Shown here: positions 35,246 through 49,200 of the stretch, in pieces
Position numbering within the stretch: the first letter of the stretch is position 1
How the letters are laid out: each line of letters opens with the position of its first letter
NCBI GenBank assembly: GCA_030248065.1
Contig: JASAMV010002651.1
Span: 1 to 64,000 of the forward strand
Source of the DNA: Rhynchonema sp. JSB1_4
Taxonomy: Eukaryota; Nematoda; Chromadorea; Monhysterida; Xyalidae
Direction of reading: 5' to 3'
DNA length: 64,000 bases
Program-made: the position numbers and the translations under genes
The notes under the pieces: generated by a model
Database searches by the model: none
The model's input: only the letters and a program-made list of their open reading frames with translations
Told to the model about the DNA's origin: nothing

Positions 35246-37969
35246 CTTCAGGATTGTTAGGATCGCAATGATTTCTGCCAACTCCCACACAACCAATGTC
35301 GGTGTGTATGCGAAGTATGTCAATCGTCGACAAAGCCCAAATCCGAAACAACTTTTCATGATATCTTTCACTCTTTATTATCAAACGGATTTCGTTATCA
35401 GACTGCGACTGAAACTGATTTCGTGTCCGTGCTGACCATGTATAGTTCAGCCACGTGCTCATGAGACGACTCTTTTTAAAGCTTGCTTGGCCAGATTCAA
35501 AAATGCGTCATTTACACGTATTTTCGCAAACAAAAGAAAGAGATTGGGCCGAGAGACATGATGACAACTTCCAGCTGGCTGACCTCAATTTGTTGCGTGC
35601 TTACGCGAACAGCAACATCGTTCAACACGCAAATGTTTTGGGAGTCAAAAGGGAATTTACGCACCGAGGTGGAGAGCGTGTTTTTAAAACAATACATGCG
35701 TTTCTCTTTCTTTCATTTCCGAAATACGTGGAACCGGAACATTATTGGATCCGTTCAAGTCAACTACAAAATAAGTCGTCTCATGAGTTCGTGGTTGGAC
35801 TATACTTTAGTTCGCCACGACTGTATATCGACAAAATGCTTATCAAGCTGTCTGTGACTTTTATGTTCCGCATACGTTGAGGTTCTACTATTGTTCCTGC
35901 GACGATTGCAGCTTGCGTCACTCAATTTCAAACGTATGATACACCGTAACGTGATGTTGGAATTAGACAAATCGGAATATAGGGATCGTAATAAATTTAA
36001 GTTTGCTGATCAGTTCAGACCTTCGAAATCCAGGTCTGGAAGTCCACGTACATCGTACATACGTTGTGACAGCCTGCTTGATCCCTACGTCAGTTGGAAA
36101 TTGTGATCCGTCGCAGGTTTTGGTTTGACGTCAACCGAAGTTGCATGGCTTTGATGCGCAGCTTAATTGCAATGATCCCGCAGGTATCCTATACTGGTTG
36201 TACTAGTTTTAGCTCACTAGATTCCCGACGGAAGCCTAACATTCGTGTGGTGTGACTCGATCTCAAGATGGCTTTTTCAACGTTTTCGTGATTCATCCAC
36301 TCTATTGGCTCTGTGTGTAATTTTCAGTGTTAAACGTACTACATTACATACGTTTATTTCATTTAGGACCTGATCAATCCGCGTGATCTGATCAGCTTAA
36401 AAATTTTAGTGCCCCGGTGTTTCAAAGACGTAAATCGGATTTTGCTGACTCAAGTTTGATTTTCACCAGCCAAACCTCAAGCCATAAGGACATTCGAAAT
36501 ACACATGCAGTATGACAACGCGCAATGTCAGACGACCTCACGTTGATGCCAAGCAATGTAACTAACGTAACAACATCATGTTAACTATTACCATCGGACG
36601 TTGTGGAACACGTCGACAACAATTATGTACATATATATGCACCGGGAAACTCTTTTTGCCATGGTTCCATCGCGCATCAATGCAGACTGGACAGAGTCAA
36701 TCTTTATTGTTCAAGTCGGAATACCGTTCAAGTCACTCTGCCTGACAAAAAAATCGGCGCCAGTGTTTTATCTGATGATGGTGTTCATCGATGTCATCTG
36801 AATGTTTCCATTTTCATTTTGAGGGGGACTGTCATTTTTTGTTTGGAATTTTGATCCATGTAAAACGTTCACAATAGTTGTCGAACAAACACCACCAACA
36901 TGACCACTTTGTACTTCCCATGCGCCTACTCAAGTACCAATCATGCTGTTCACGTCGTTGATATGAGATGCGATAATTTCAAACCAAATCCTAAAGTTGT
37001 ATATCGAAGGGAAGATGCATGAATGTGCTGAGATTAAAAGGAATATATTGCTCGAGCACAGCCTTCCCCAAAATTATACATATTGTTATACTTTATTGAC
37101 CATGCCTTTTGCTGGTTTATATGCTGCGGCAACTTTCTGTCGTGTATTCTGCATCTGCTGAACACCTGTGAAAACGCAACATCCCACCGTGTTCAAAGTC
37201 AAAAATTGATGGAATTAATGAAACTCACACCAACAAAGAATCAAAAGTCCACTTGTTAATGAGTTGGAATGAGTTCGTTGTAGATTTTTGCTAAATTTTA
37301 TAAAACGATAATTTTGATTTTGTGAAGTGTGTCGTCCGTTCTTGGGAAGCTCTGAAACAAAAAGTATGTTAAATTTGAGGGTCACTGGACTTTAACGAAT
37401 CACTGACCTGGTTCCCTCTTGCAACTCGGGTCTGTCAATTTGATGGCAGGTGGAAGCAGGGCAAATTAAAATTATTTATTATTATTTTTGGTTCGAAACG
37501 CTTCTTCAGCACAAACTCGATGCAGCTTCGCATTCGACTTCCTACTGTGCGGTGTGTACCTCTATTAGCCAGTGAAACATTCCAATGCAAGCATAAATAC
37601 GACGAGTGGGTCACGAGAATGTTGAACAGGTAAACAGAAACGAAAATGCGAAACGTTCACAACAACAACGTGCGTATAATACGAGTGGCTTTGTGTTGCG
37701 GAACGTTAACCACACCGCAAATGAAAGCTGCTGCGCAGCTGCTACTCGGACACATGTGCACACACAGGAAATGCATTAATTTAGGCGGGCAGACCAATTT
37801 ATACCTGCTTGTACAAAACGAGACACACACAGCTGTAGCGGAAGCTGACCCTTTTGAGTCCTACTCGTTAGCCATAGAGCCCAAGCCCACTTCATTAGAT
37901 GCGACATCACCACAGGGTGGTTCAAAAGTCACTCCCTGCCAAGGTTAAGGATGATACGCAGAAAAATAC

Positions 37970-38570
37970 GCGGCTTTCGAACACGAGGAATCCGAGTACT
38001 GCCCTTTTGCTCCAAGCATTCTGGGTCCGAGTAATGGGGCCCGGTCAAATTTGCGCCCAACGATAAAAAAGTACTTGGATTCGGCTGAAAACTGAGCAAC
38101 AACTAACAACCATTCAGAGACTTTTCAGGCTCGACCTTTTCAGGCCCGGCCGATTCAGGTCCTGACCTAAGGCATAGGCTTGGACTCCAGGTGGGTTTGC
38201 CTTCATGGAGCAGAAAGGCAAAATGTAGGCCCGAAGATGCTTGGATTTGGTGAAAGTTGGGCCCTGGGTGTTTGTTGATCATGGACACCATGTTTCCAAG
38301 CACTTTTATCTTCAGACCCAGATTTTACCTGATCCAAAACCTTGGACCATAAAGTTAAGCACACACATTCGAATTAGCGTATCCAACTATAATAATATAT
38401 AGTGTCCGAAAGCCCTCTTGACCGTTGTTTTCAAGCAAGCACTACGTACATACCTATATATACCAATATCAGCTTTTGAACACCAAGTTTGACCGGGACC
38501 CATTTCTTGGACTCAGGCTGGTCGGATCAAAAAAGTTACGTCCATATTCGGATTCCTCGTGTCCAACCCG
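37970..38570. mobile_element. Old TIR element, about 600 bp
   Basis: About 80-bp imperfect inverted termini, with gaacacgaggaatccgag near 37,978 facing ttcggattcctcgtgtcc near 38,550, then ggcccggtcaaatttg facing caagtttgaccgggacc. No clean target duplication could be fixed. Confidence 0.55.
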
Positions 38571-39434
38571 TGGTACCCTTTTTTACCTGAATTGAAGTCC
38601 ATTTACATGCTCGTGCATGAAATGCTTATGCTTGTTGACTAATTTTTGGTCCGGTTCCTACCGAATAGAACTGCACAAAACTCGGTTCATGTTCGCAGAA
38701 ATTGCTTCCGTCAGACCAAATCAACGCTGAAATGTTCACGCACGTATATATGTACAGGAGCAGAACTGGCTGCCTTGAGAAGACATCTACATACCTGTTT
38801 TCGCCTGCTTCAAAACCACTGTCAAAAAACTATGCACAGAAAAAGGGCTGTGCCAAAAAACGAAAATGCACTGCCAAGTAATACGTGTATATGGTAACTG
38901 ATGTGTCTGGTTTGTGTACATGGGTAGAACGCAAGGTGATTATCTACCGCAATTACGTTAGATACATACAGCAGATAGATAGTGGATACACACACACAGC
39001 GTTCACAATGTTACTTCCTGTGTGTTGGCGCGCTCTATCACTGCCGCGGTGTGCAAACGTGTACGAGTTGCTGACTGGCTGAAGGCCAACCAAGCTGATC
39101 TGCTGTTTTTGTCGGGAGGAACACTTCGACATTGTTGTTGTTGCCAAAAGAAAATGACGTGAAAAAGCGATGATGGGACTGTTTTCGCTGTTCTTCGAAA
39201 GGTTGACAAATCATGTTATACCAGCTAGTGATCTTCAGTATCCACAATGTCAAACTTGTTCTGCAAAATTCGGCACAGGGCTGCAAATTATTTCGGAAAA
39301 CAAAATAAAGCCCTCCACTTATCACCAAGTTTGATGCCGTCCCTTGTTTGTCCAAGTACTGCACAGAGTCAATGGGTATTCAGCTATTATCCAGATATTC
39401 GTTGTTATTAACTGAAGGTCTTTAGAATCGTATA

Positions 39435-39625
39435 GGCAAACTAGATCAACATGAGCCCGATTTCGCAGCTGGCAGAATAGTGAAACATTCTGACGTGGCT
39501 GCTGATTTAGGAAATGTCACACGTTGAAGAATACAAAGCAGAGGATGATGATTTTCTCTTTCTATTCGTTTTGAACACACACCACCTTCGAAATTGGGCT
39601 CATGTCTGTGTAGTTTGCCTTTACA
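39435..39625. mobile_element. Short TIR element, gcaaact-family copy 1
   Basis: Ends ggcaaactagatcaacatga / tgtagtttgcc; inner sequence matches 42,857-43,050 in reverse orientation (shared ttccaaatcagcagcc-type core and gagcccgatttcg arms). About 190 bp. Confidence 0.7.
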
Positions 39626-39627
39626 GG

Positions 39628-39847
39628 TATAGTCCAACAACAGCTAATGCAGAATTTATGTCCACTGCGTTGCCTGATCCGCCAAGCACATAACGCCTGA
39701 TGCAACATTACAAGCACAGACAGGCAGTCAGCTTGTGTGTTGGCTGGCTGCGTGGGTGTGTTCATAATGTTGCACCACGCGTTATGTGCTTGGCGGATCA
39801 GGCAACGCAGTGGACATAAATTCTGCATTAGCTGTTGTTGGACTATA
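39628..39847. repeat. Foldback element of about 220 bp
   Basis: Arms of about 90 bp, tatagtccaacaacagct at 39,628 and agctgttgttggactata at 39,847, near-perfect for the outer 65 bp, with a spacer of about 40 bp. Directly abuts the preceding TIR element. Confidence 0.85.
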
Positions 39848-40276
39848 GGTATACGGATTAATTAAAATGCACCGATTGAACAAGACATGTTTGTAACCAA
39901 AAGAGCGACTCAAAATCCTAAAATGGATGAGACGCAAAAAAACTGTTTTGAAGATTCCAACGCAACAACGGGCATTTTTAAACAGGACCCGATTGAATAT
40001 TAGCACAATTAGGAGATCAACTGATTCGCAACACAACAGGGCAGAAAACAAAAAATAATAAAAACATCAATGCAAATGAATAAAACAACAACAACTGGCC
40101 ATAAAACCATGGCATTGCATTGGCAGCACAATAATGCTTTTTTTAACAAATCATAAGACAAATCAAAAGACCCATGGCTCATAAAAACTTACAAAAACAG
40201 GACTGGAGAGGAGCCCCAGCCAGCAGGAAGGAAAAATTGCAGAGGATAAAATAAAATACAATAAAAGAGCAACTGG

Positions 40277-43200
40277 CTATCGTGAATGCCTGGTCACGGT
40301 TGAGCAGCCGTCGACGAATTTAGTCTTGAACAAAACATTGGCGTTGTTGAACATGCCTTCTTTCAGGGATACAATTATGAACTGCAATAAAATAGAAAAT
40401 TTACAATAATTAACTATTATATTAATTATTTATTACATTAGTTTAACGCATTAAGCGAAGCATTTTTGTTCCCAGAACAAGCCGACTGCCTACAACGAGT
40501 GTGTTGTTGAACACGCCTTCATTCCGACTTTAGGGCCACGATTCCATACGCAGTTGTTGATAGGTTGATAGGGTCATGTTAAATGGATACATTTGCAAGC
40601 GAAACCTATGTGCACGAAAAAGGTGCAATTCATGCGCCGAATAGAGACTAAATGCAGTGTCCATTTCAAACTTGACGGTGGCATGGGCACGGTATTTAGT
40701 TTATAAATTTGGTAGCGAGAAGTTATGTACATGCAGTAGGCATTGGTCGCACAATGACTATATGAGAATCCATCCCCTATTTTTCCTGCATCGTCAAGGA
40801 GGGTTTCTGGCGATTTTTTCAAATTGAATCAGGTTTTGACAAGGAGTTTTTTCTCTTTCTTTTCCCGCTTTATTTATCGGGAGTGATCAACGTGCGTGTG
40901 TTGTATGTCGATTTCACAGGCAAACATGTAATACGTGGCTACAGTAACCTGAGCCCGAACCATTTCGGTTGCGTGGAATTCAGGGTGAAACTTCTGCACA
41001 CGTGTGTTTCTCATTCTTCTCACTAATAACAATGCAAAGTGCTTGTCAAATCCTGGTTCAATTTGAAAAAATTGCCAGATATCCGCCTTGTCAATGCAAA
41101 AAAATTAGGGGGATAGATTCTCATATAGTCATTGTGCGACCAATAGCTACTGAATTTTTCCAGTTCTGAGTTTGTTCAAGCATACGAATAAGCTTAGGTT
41201 TAATATTCAGTTTCGGGTACACTTTTGCATCACCAATCAAAATTTTTACCTGCTGCAACTCATGCATGCGTATCAGATAAAACATTTCTGACACAATCCC
41301 CTGCCGAACCCACCTGACTGCCAGTGAAATGCGTCTTTATCATTTTGCCAATGTTCTGTGTGTGTGACAGATCCAATGCTGCATCGACCTCATCCAATAT
41401 GTACAATGGGGCTGGCTTGAATTTGAGCATCGCCAACACAAGCGACAGTGCCACAAGTGAACGTTGACCTGTGAAACATCAGTGTGATCGGTTGGGTGGT
41501 GTTGTGGTGAATAAGGCAGCTCGAATGAAAGTGGTCCGTCTCGGCCTGACTTTACAACAACTGTCAGTTTGACCAGCGTAAAAACAGTTGATTCGACGAC
41601 TTTGGAAGCAACTTCTATGCGTCTAATTTGCAATCCTCGGACAATTACAGCGAGAAAGTAAGTGCTCACATGAAAAGCCAGAAGGCCGACCTTGATGCCA
41701 GCAAAGTGCATGACCGCCAATATGTCACAGGCAGAAAAGTGGGGGGGGAGCATAATAATAGCTTCTCAAAAATTAGGTCCCCAAAAGCGCTTTTTTGTCG
41801 GGGCCAATGTTGCCCAAACGTCTGAGACAAAGCGCCGAGTCCTAGACAAGAACAACGCCCACCGTTTTGTGTCCGTACCCAGTCCAGAGTGCCCCCAACG
41901 CCTCACCTCCACTCAATTCGTTCAACGATTCCTTCCAGACGTCATTGAACGCCACCCTCACTTCGAGTCCATCATGCACGGTCTTGTCTTGTGGCGGGTC
42001 CAACTTGGCATTCGTGCCCGGCAGCAGCTCGCCGAAGATCTTGCCGAAATCCTGCACATTTTGGGGGAATGTCGGTTTCATTTATTATCAACACAGTGCA
42101 ATAGTACGCAGTGTAGTACTTGGTCAATGTGTTGACGATAGATAGATGACCCAAGTCCGAAATCTGGGGGGTCGACCCAAACTTGTTGACGATAGATAGA
42201 TGGTGGGGGTACCCAAAAATCAAGGCACACTATAGTACACTAAGTAGTTAATAATGTCTAAATATTAATGAAAATGTACTTAGATGTACTAAATCCGCGC
42301 GTAGCGCGCGATTTTTTGCCTATTTGGGGCAAAAAATACCGATTTTGAGCCATTTTGAGTCAAAAGTGTCCATTTTAGGGTTGAATGTTGTTGACGATAG
42401 ATAGATTGTTCCCAGAATTTGTTGACGATAGATAGATTTGCCCATAAGTGTTGACGATAGATAGATGAAATGCAAGTGATGACGACAGATAGATGAATTT
42501 GGGGGGACCCCCCAAGTACTACCCTGATAGTACGTGCTACACACTCTGATTCGTCTGTCAATCACAGCCGTAATGACAAAAGCAACAGCAGTCTGTCATG
42601 TTTACAGTTACTTTACGGAGCGGTAACCGGGAACCTAACGGCAGATTAACAGCGAGAACATCGTTATCGTTCAAAAATAAAAAATACTAGGGTTTGCATG
42701 GAGATGAGATTACAATAAACAGGGTGCAGTGCAGGTATACTGTATTAAACCTGAATATTAAAACCTGAACATTAAAACTGACTGAATACAAAAATTTTTC
42801 GCCAGACGCGTATAAACTCAAAGTTTATTAGTCTGGAAATAATTCGACGTAAAGGCAAACAAACTACACCAACACGAGCCCGATTTCGAAGGTGGTGTGT
42901 ATTCAAAACGAAAAGAAAGAGAAAATCATCATGCTCCACTTTGTATTCTTCAACGTGTAACATTTCCCAAATCAGCAGCCACGTCAGAATGTTTCACCAT
43001 TCTGCCAGCTGCGAAATCGGGCTCGTGTTGGCGTGGTTTGCCCATACATGATCGAAAATTAACAATGATAAAAACATTTAAACACCGCCGACCTTATTGA
43101 CTTTTGTCCAAGCTTTCTCAATTTCCTCATCCTTTTTTCTATCCAATTTTGTGATCGTGTCTGTCAGCATGCGCCTGTCTTTCAACAACGTTTCTTTGCG

Positions 43201-46200
43201 TTGGAGTAGATCTTGGGACTGAAAACCCCTCAAGTTGAAACATAAGACCGTCAGATAGGTTTAACGATTTGCGCCGGTCCCTAGGCGCTTGTGAACCAAT
43301 TTCGTTGTCAGAAAGCGATTGTAAGTCAGAATGCAAGCTGTTTGATGAATAAAAATAGCACCGCTCTTGTACAACACCAAATCCGCGAACCTTTTTCTCC
43401 AACTCTTGCAATCGTTGTATTGCCTCTGCATCAACCGTCTTCTCATATTGATCACAAATTGCTTTCAGATCATGATACCGTTTGGAAATAGCCTGTAAGT
43501 CTTCGCCTGAAAAGAACAACGCAAAAACACCGATTTTCCGCCCAAATCAAGCACAGATGTACAAGCACATAAAACACGGCAAAATGAGAAGAAAACGAAC
43601 CTTTGAAGTCGTATCCGGTATTGGGTTGTCCGAAGAATTGTTCGTCCCGCTCAATGAATGCATGTCGATGACGCAGTGTGTTCATCTGCACATATTTCAA
43701 TCAATTAAAACTTCATAATAAAAAGAATAGGCCTATTTATTAAATCCGGCATCAGATGTGATGATAAGTTGAGGTCGGTCCTTGCGTGGTCATCGAACAA
43801 AGTCGCAGTGTGATGAGCAATTCTCAACCCACAAGGCCCAACAGCAGAGCGACAATTAAGTTAGAGGTGACCCAAGTTAGATCAGGTCCCCATGAACTCA
43901 AGCACAAAATCTCACCTCTTTCTCGGCCATTTGCGCTGCAGACTGTGCAGTGTTCAATTCCAGTTCGATCTTCTGTTTTCTCACCACGTCGTCGTTGTTT
44001 TGGCCCTGAAGTGGTCTCTTCTTGTGCCCACTACAGATTAGTCTTTGTAACTATTTTTATTTCCGCAATTGTCCCACCCGGTTTTGTAACTGTGCTTCTA
44101 TCACTAATTTACATGCATGGTTTTATGTGTCATTGAGAGCAAGAAACCAACAAACAGATTGGTCTCCTACAAATGGGCCGCACCTGCCACCACAGAGTTT
44201 ACTGTCAGGGTTAGGCCTACATTTGTTGTCAAGCTAAGGCGTACCTTGCATTGAATGTTTTGATATGGTAAGGCGCATGCTTAAACCAAATGGGTTGAAA
44301 CGGGCGCAGCCTAACTCTAAGCCACCCTGAAAGTAAACCCTGAGGTCGGGCCCAATTGACGGGCCCCATTTGTGGATGTACAAGCATGGAAAAATGTTTG
44401 GAAAACATTGAAAAATGATCTGGCAAATCATGTGAAAAAATAAACGAACCGTCAGACTCTTTATGTCTTGCTCGCGTTTGTCCATCTCCTGAACGATCTC
44501 CTTGATGCGTTTGTTGTGCTTCTCCTGATCGCTCTTGGCTGTTTGGAACTCGGTCTGAAAGATTACGCAATGCACCTCGGACGTATTTGACCGTTGCAAA
44601 ATCCAGGGAGTAACAATCAACCAATTTGGTCTCAGTAACGGAGCGTTTCAGGCTGTAGAATACTGTAAATGTCACAATTCAATAATAGCAAAATCACAAC
44701 AGTTCTTTATGCGATGTCGATTATTACCAAGCACTCGGTAGTACGGATCGGAAGGTATCTGGCATCGTCCCCAAAAAGTATCCACTGCCGGACATCGGCG
44801 TTTTTTTCAAAGTATGGGGTATTACATCTTTCACGATTGAACCCCCCAATCTCAAAAACAGCACTGTTTATTTGTGCTTTACTGACTAAAAAGAACCAAA
44901 AATGCGCATGGATTGGAGTAGCACACACGCTGCATAACACAACTACCACAGAACATGATTTTACTGAAAACATCTTATCCATCGGACGGAGCACCCAGTA
45001 GTGGCAATCTCAGTCACGAGCGAGGTGCTACCTCAGTTTAGCAATAAAAACTGCTTTTTATGGGTATGGTATTTTAGCGTTATCGGATATCGGAGTGACT
45101 TTGAGGTATGAGAGGATATAATATATAACCCACGAAATAATATACATGCACTTGGGTGGGTATGATCCAAAAGCAAGACAAACTTAAATGTCAGCAATCA
45201 ACAATTCCACCAACACACAGCAACTCAAACCGACCTCTTTCTGTTCCAACATCTCCTTCGCCTGCTGCACGAATTCTTCGAATTGTTCGATCTTTTCACT
45301 CGCCCCTCCGATATCGCTCTTTTGCTTATCGATTGACGACTTCAGTTCCTGGATGGTCTGCCTGAAACGGCACTCGGCTGCATTTTGAGTTGCTTTTACT
45401 GTGTCAATTTTATTTTTACACCCACGGACGAACTGAGATTTACCTGAAATCATTATCACTAATATTAGCCAGCAGAAACATTTTTGGCTCACCGTTGCAC
45501 GGCCAGTTCTTCTCGTGCCGTTTCGTGCTCCGATCGTTTTGAGTGCTTTTGTTTCTGAAATAGTGGCAAAAGAATCAAAAATTGATGTCAAACCTTGTAA
45601 AGTACACCAAAGCCCAACCTCCAATTCTTTTTTCTCGTCGGCAACTTTTTTCTTTTCAGCTTTGTGAATTTTATCGGCGTTTTTCACTTTGTAGTCGAGC
45701 TCTTTCACCTCCTTCACCAGGGTGTCTTTCTGTTCTTGGTTATCGTCGATGAATGCCCTCGCCTCGGCTGCAGCAACAAACACAAATCAATCAATGTGAA
45801 GGTTATTGGGATTGAAAGGAGACAACAAAATCCTCCCGGTTGTACCCCACTCAGTTACAGTTTGAATGCTTTTCCAATCATGCACTCGACTGGTCTGGCA
45901 AGCTTAAAAATGAGTCAAGCCGGACCCGAATCTTACGGGTCTCAATTTATGGTCAGAGCAGGTCGTGGAACACGACGCCACAGCCATTGCTTGACAATTA
46001 TCGCCGCCTCACTGGCAACAAGAAACCGCGCGAAAATGTGCCGCGCACCGCCGCCACCCAGAGTGCAGTGGGAACAAGCGTTTATCCACTTTCTTTGAAA
46101 AGTCCCATTGCACTGACCAATATCCTTTTCGCACGACGCGATATCCTCCTTGACCCTGTTGTAGTCGGTGTGCTGCAGTCTGGCCCTGGCCATGTCCAGT

Positions 46201-49200
46201 TGACCAGTGCGCGCCGTCAGTTTGCCTTCGAGCTGTTGCGCTTGTTTGGCCACTGGTGACAGACGTTGCAGTTCGCCTGCACACGACCGGACCGGATACA
46301 TTAATTTTGGGTTGAATTTTATCTCTTTTTTTTGACACACGCACAATGGGTGTAGTAAATTTCCAAATTCGCTGCCGCACAGTAAAATACGCCACATAGT
46401 TAATTTCAAGTTATAAACCCGAACGCTACCCACGCGCAGTTCTGAAACATTGCGCGCAGCTGCCTGGCTGACTGGCAAGCTGCGTGTGTTGGCTGTCTGA
46501 ATGTTTCACAAGTTGATTTTCGGGTTTAGAACCTGACACTAACTATGGGGCGTACTTTACTGTGCGGCAGCGAATTTGGAAATTTACTATATGATCATTG
46601 ATCCTTCTAGCGAATGTGATCACATTTACAGCCAGGGTGAAACAACATTTCCCTGTTCCGTCAATCCATCAACATTTGATGATCAATTCACAAGAACCAC
46701 ACAAGAAAATGTTTCTTTGCATGCATAAATCTGGTCATCTGATCTGATCATGATTCCACGGTTTATGCTGAAACCCTTCAGAACCGAACTGAACTCCCTA
46801 AGGGCGAACTTAGGTTGAACACGGAAACCGGAACACGGAAATAATTTACATACAAACCAGTTTCGTGGATTTCCGTGCACGGAAATATTTCTGTGGCACG
46901 GAAATATTTCCGGTTTCCGTGTTTTTTATTTTCACGGAACACGGAAATATTTCCGTGTGAATAGTTGTTGCTGTCTGCGTCAACACGCGGGCTTTTGACG
47001 TCGGCACGCTGGCTTTTGTCATCATCACTGCAAAAGCATCGTTTGCGTGCCTGAATCATTGCCGTGTTCCGTGGCACGGAAATATTTCCGTGTTCCGTGA
47101 TTCTCCAAAATATTCACGGAACACGGAAATATTTCCGTGTTCCGGTTTCCGTGTTCAACCCAAGTCCGCCCTAAGAACAGATGCATAGACAATGAAGTAC
47201 TATTGATCCCTATTAATCCAAGTGGTTAGTAAGGAAATCGAAAAAGCAGGATAAATGACGATACTGCTGGGCCGAAAATTCAGGATGCCAGATACACGGA
47301 TACCCGTTTACGGATACAAGGGAGGGAACGCGTTTGCCTCAAAAAGATCCGGATCAGTGATGTGTTGGCCCCGAGCAAGAAAGCTAGCCAGCTGGAGGGG
47401 TCCGCTGCAAGAATGCTAGCCAGCTAGCCGGGTACCCCGATTTGGGGAACATTTCTAGCAAATTTAAAGCGAACATGTCCACGCCAGCACTGATTTGATT
47501 CCATTCCCATACGAAGTTCATCACGAACCTTGAATTTCACGAATCTCATTGGTTTTCTGTCGAATATCTGACTTTCTCTGCTGGTAATCGTTAATATCCT
47601 CGAGGAACGAGTGTTGAATATTGACGGAGCCTAAAAATATGTGCACGCCGTTCCTTCTGGTCAACTCCCATCTGCAGCTCAATGAGTGACCGCCTGTTTT
47701 TAGTCCCAAAATGAGTTACATCCGCAGATACAGCATTGTGGACAAGATAAACGTGATTGAAAAATACCACCAAAACGCACCGCCAGTGAGCGTGCCGCTC
47801 GGGTCGAACTTCTCTCCTTGCAACGTCACCGAATAACAACCAATCGACTTGTCGAATGTGCACGCTTTGGCTGTTGGCATGTCCTTGCAGATCTGTGGTG
47901 TGTTGGTGAGATAAGGTTTGAGAGTTTGTCGGTTCGGTTCCTGAGTACAAGTTTAATCGCGAACGAGATCAACCATCGTCAATCTGACAAAACCTGAGAT
48001 CAGTATTTCATGCACCATGTCTGGGTGAATTCAACCAAAAACTATTATGGACACGGTGGTGCCAGTCAGTGATGTGGTTGGGGGGGGTATGGGGTGGGGT
48101 ATTACCCCCCCCAACTGCTAGGTAGCTTTCTTGCTCCGGACCCCATACCCCCCCCCCCCACTGGCTAGCTAGCTTTCTTGCTCCGGTCACCAAGTAAAAA
48201 AAGTGTTGATTTTAGTGCCAAAATGACCATTTTATGGGCCAAAATGGTCAAATTCGTTCAAATTTTCTCACACATGCACAAAAACAGGCATTTTAAGGCT
48301 TATTTTAGCATAATTTCGACCAATTTTTATACCCCTGTTTTTGACTTCTGGACCAATACCCCCCCCAAATCGGGGTACCCGGCTAGCTAGGTAGCTTTCT
48401 TGCGCCGGACCCCTCCAGCTAGCTAGCTTTCTTGCTCCGACCAACTACATCACTGGTGCCAGTTACCATCACGAACAGAGCGCGCTTTTGTCTGCCAAAA
48501 AATACGTTGAATCCAAAATTAGACGATGACGATAGATTGCCGCCTACAGCACAACACAACACCCCCGATCAACTAACCAACATGCGTCCAAACACATGTG
48601 CCATGGCTGGCTCGTACTCTGGCTCATATTCAATCAGATCCAACGCCAAGTCAACGTTGTTTGGGCCGACCTGTGTCGGCAAAAAAATGTAGATAATTTT
48701 ATTTCCAAAAAATGAAATGATTTTGCACCGTAAGTGTAATTTAAAAGCAACCGCACCGCACCTTCTGCTTGGCTTTCTGCACCAGGTTCCTGTCATATTT
48801 CTGTGGATTCATTTTGTTCAGCGGCAATACCGAAATACGACCGGGACCACGGTATTTGTTGATCACGTTCTCAGCAGTGGCATCCGTGTCAACGATCAGG
48901 TTACGAAGCTGCAAATTGGTCTTTTTGTGGTATGGAAATCGGAATCGATAATAAAAGTTTGGCAGCTATACCCACCCCATAAAAGCGCACTATTTTACTT
49001 TGCATCGTGACAACGTTTGTACGCAAAAAGGATAAGTCAAAGAGGGCAAGTTTTTGTCAACTTGGTGGAAACAAATCGGTTATCAGCGTGTCAACCGGTG
49101 ACGGAAACACAAGTTCGGAAAGCTGCATCATTTCCTGATCAAACACACACTGCCGGCTGGTGGCAGCGACCGAACCTGCGGGAAAGCCATCTGGAACGCG

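Larger units (their letters stand above)
35254..40276. other. Gene-poor stretch between cysteine-rich gene and SMC2
   Basis: No supported gene. A 141-codon open frame at 35,455-35,880 and a 100-codon one at 37,646-37,948 have no recognisable domain. Contains an imperfect TIR element (37,970-38,570) and inverted repeats at 39,435-39,850. Confidence 0.4.

Noticed and set aside
35455..35880. 141-codon ORF as a gene
   Set aside because: No recognisable domain, and overlapping open frames in other phases are similar in length; no splice context supports it.
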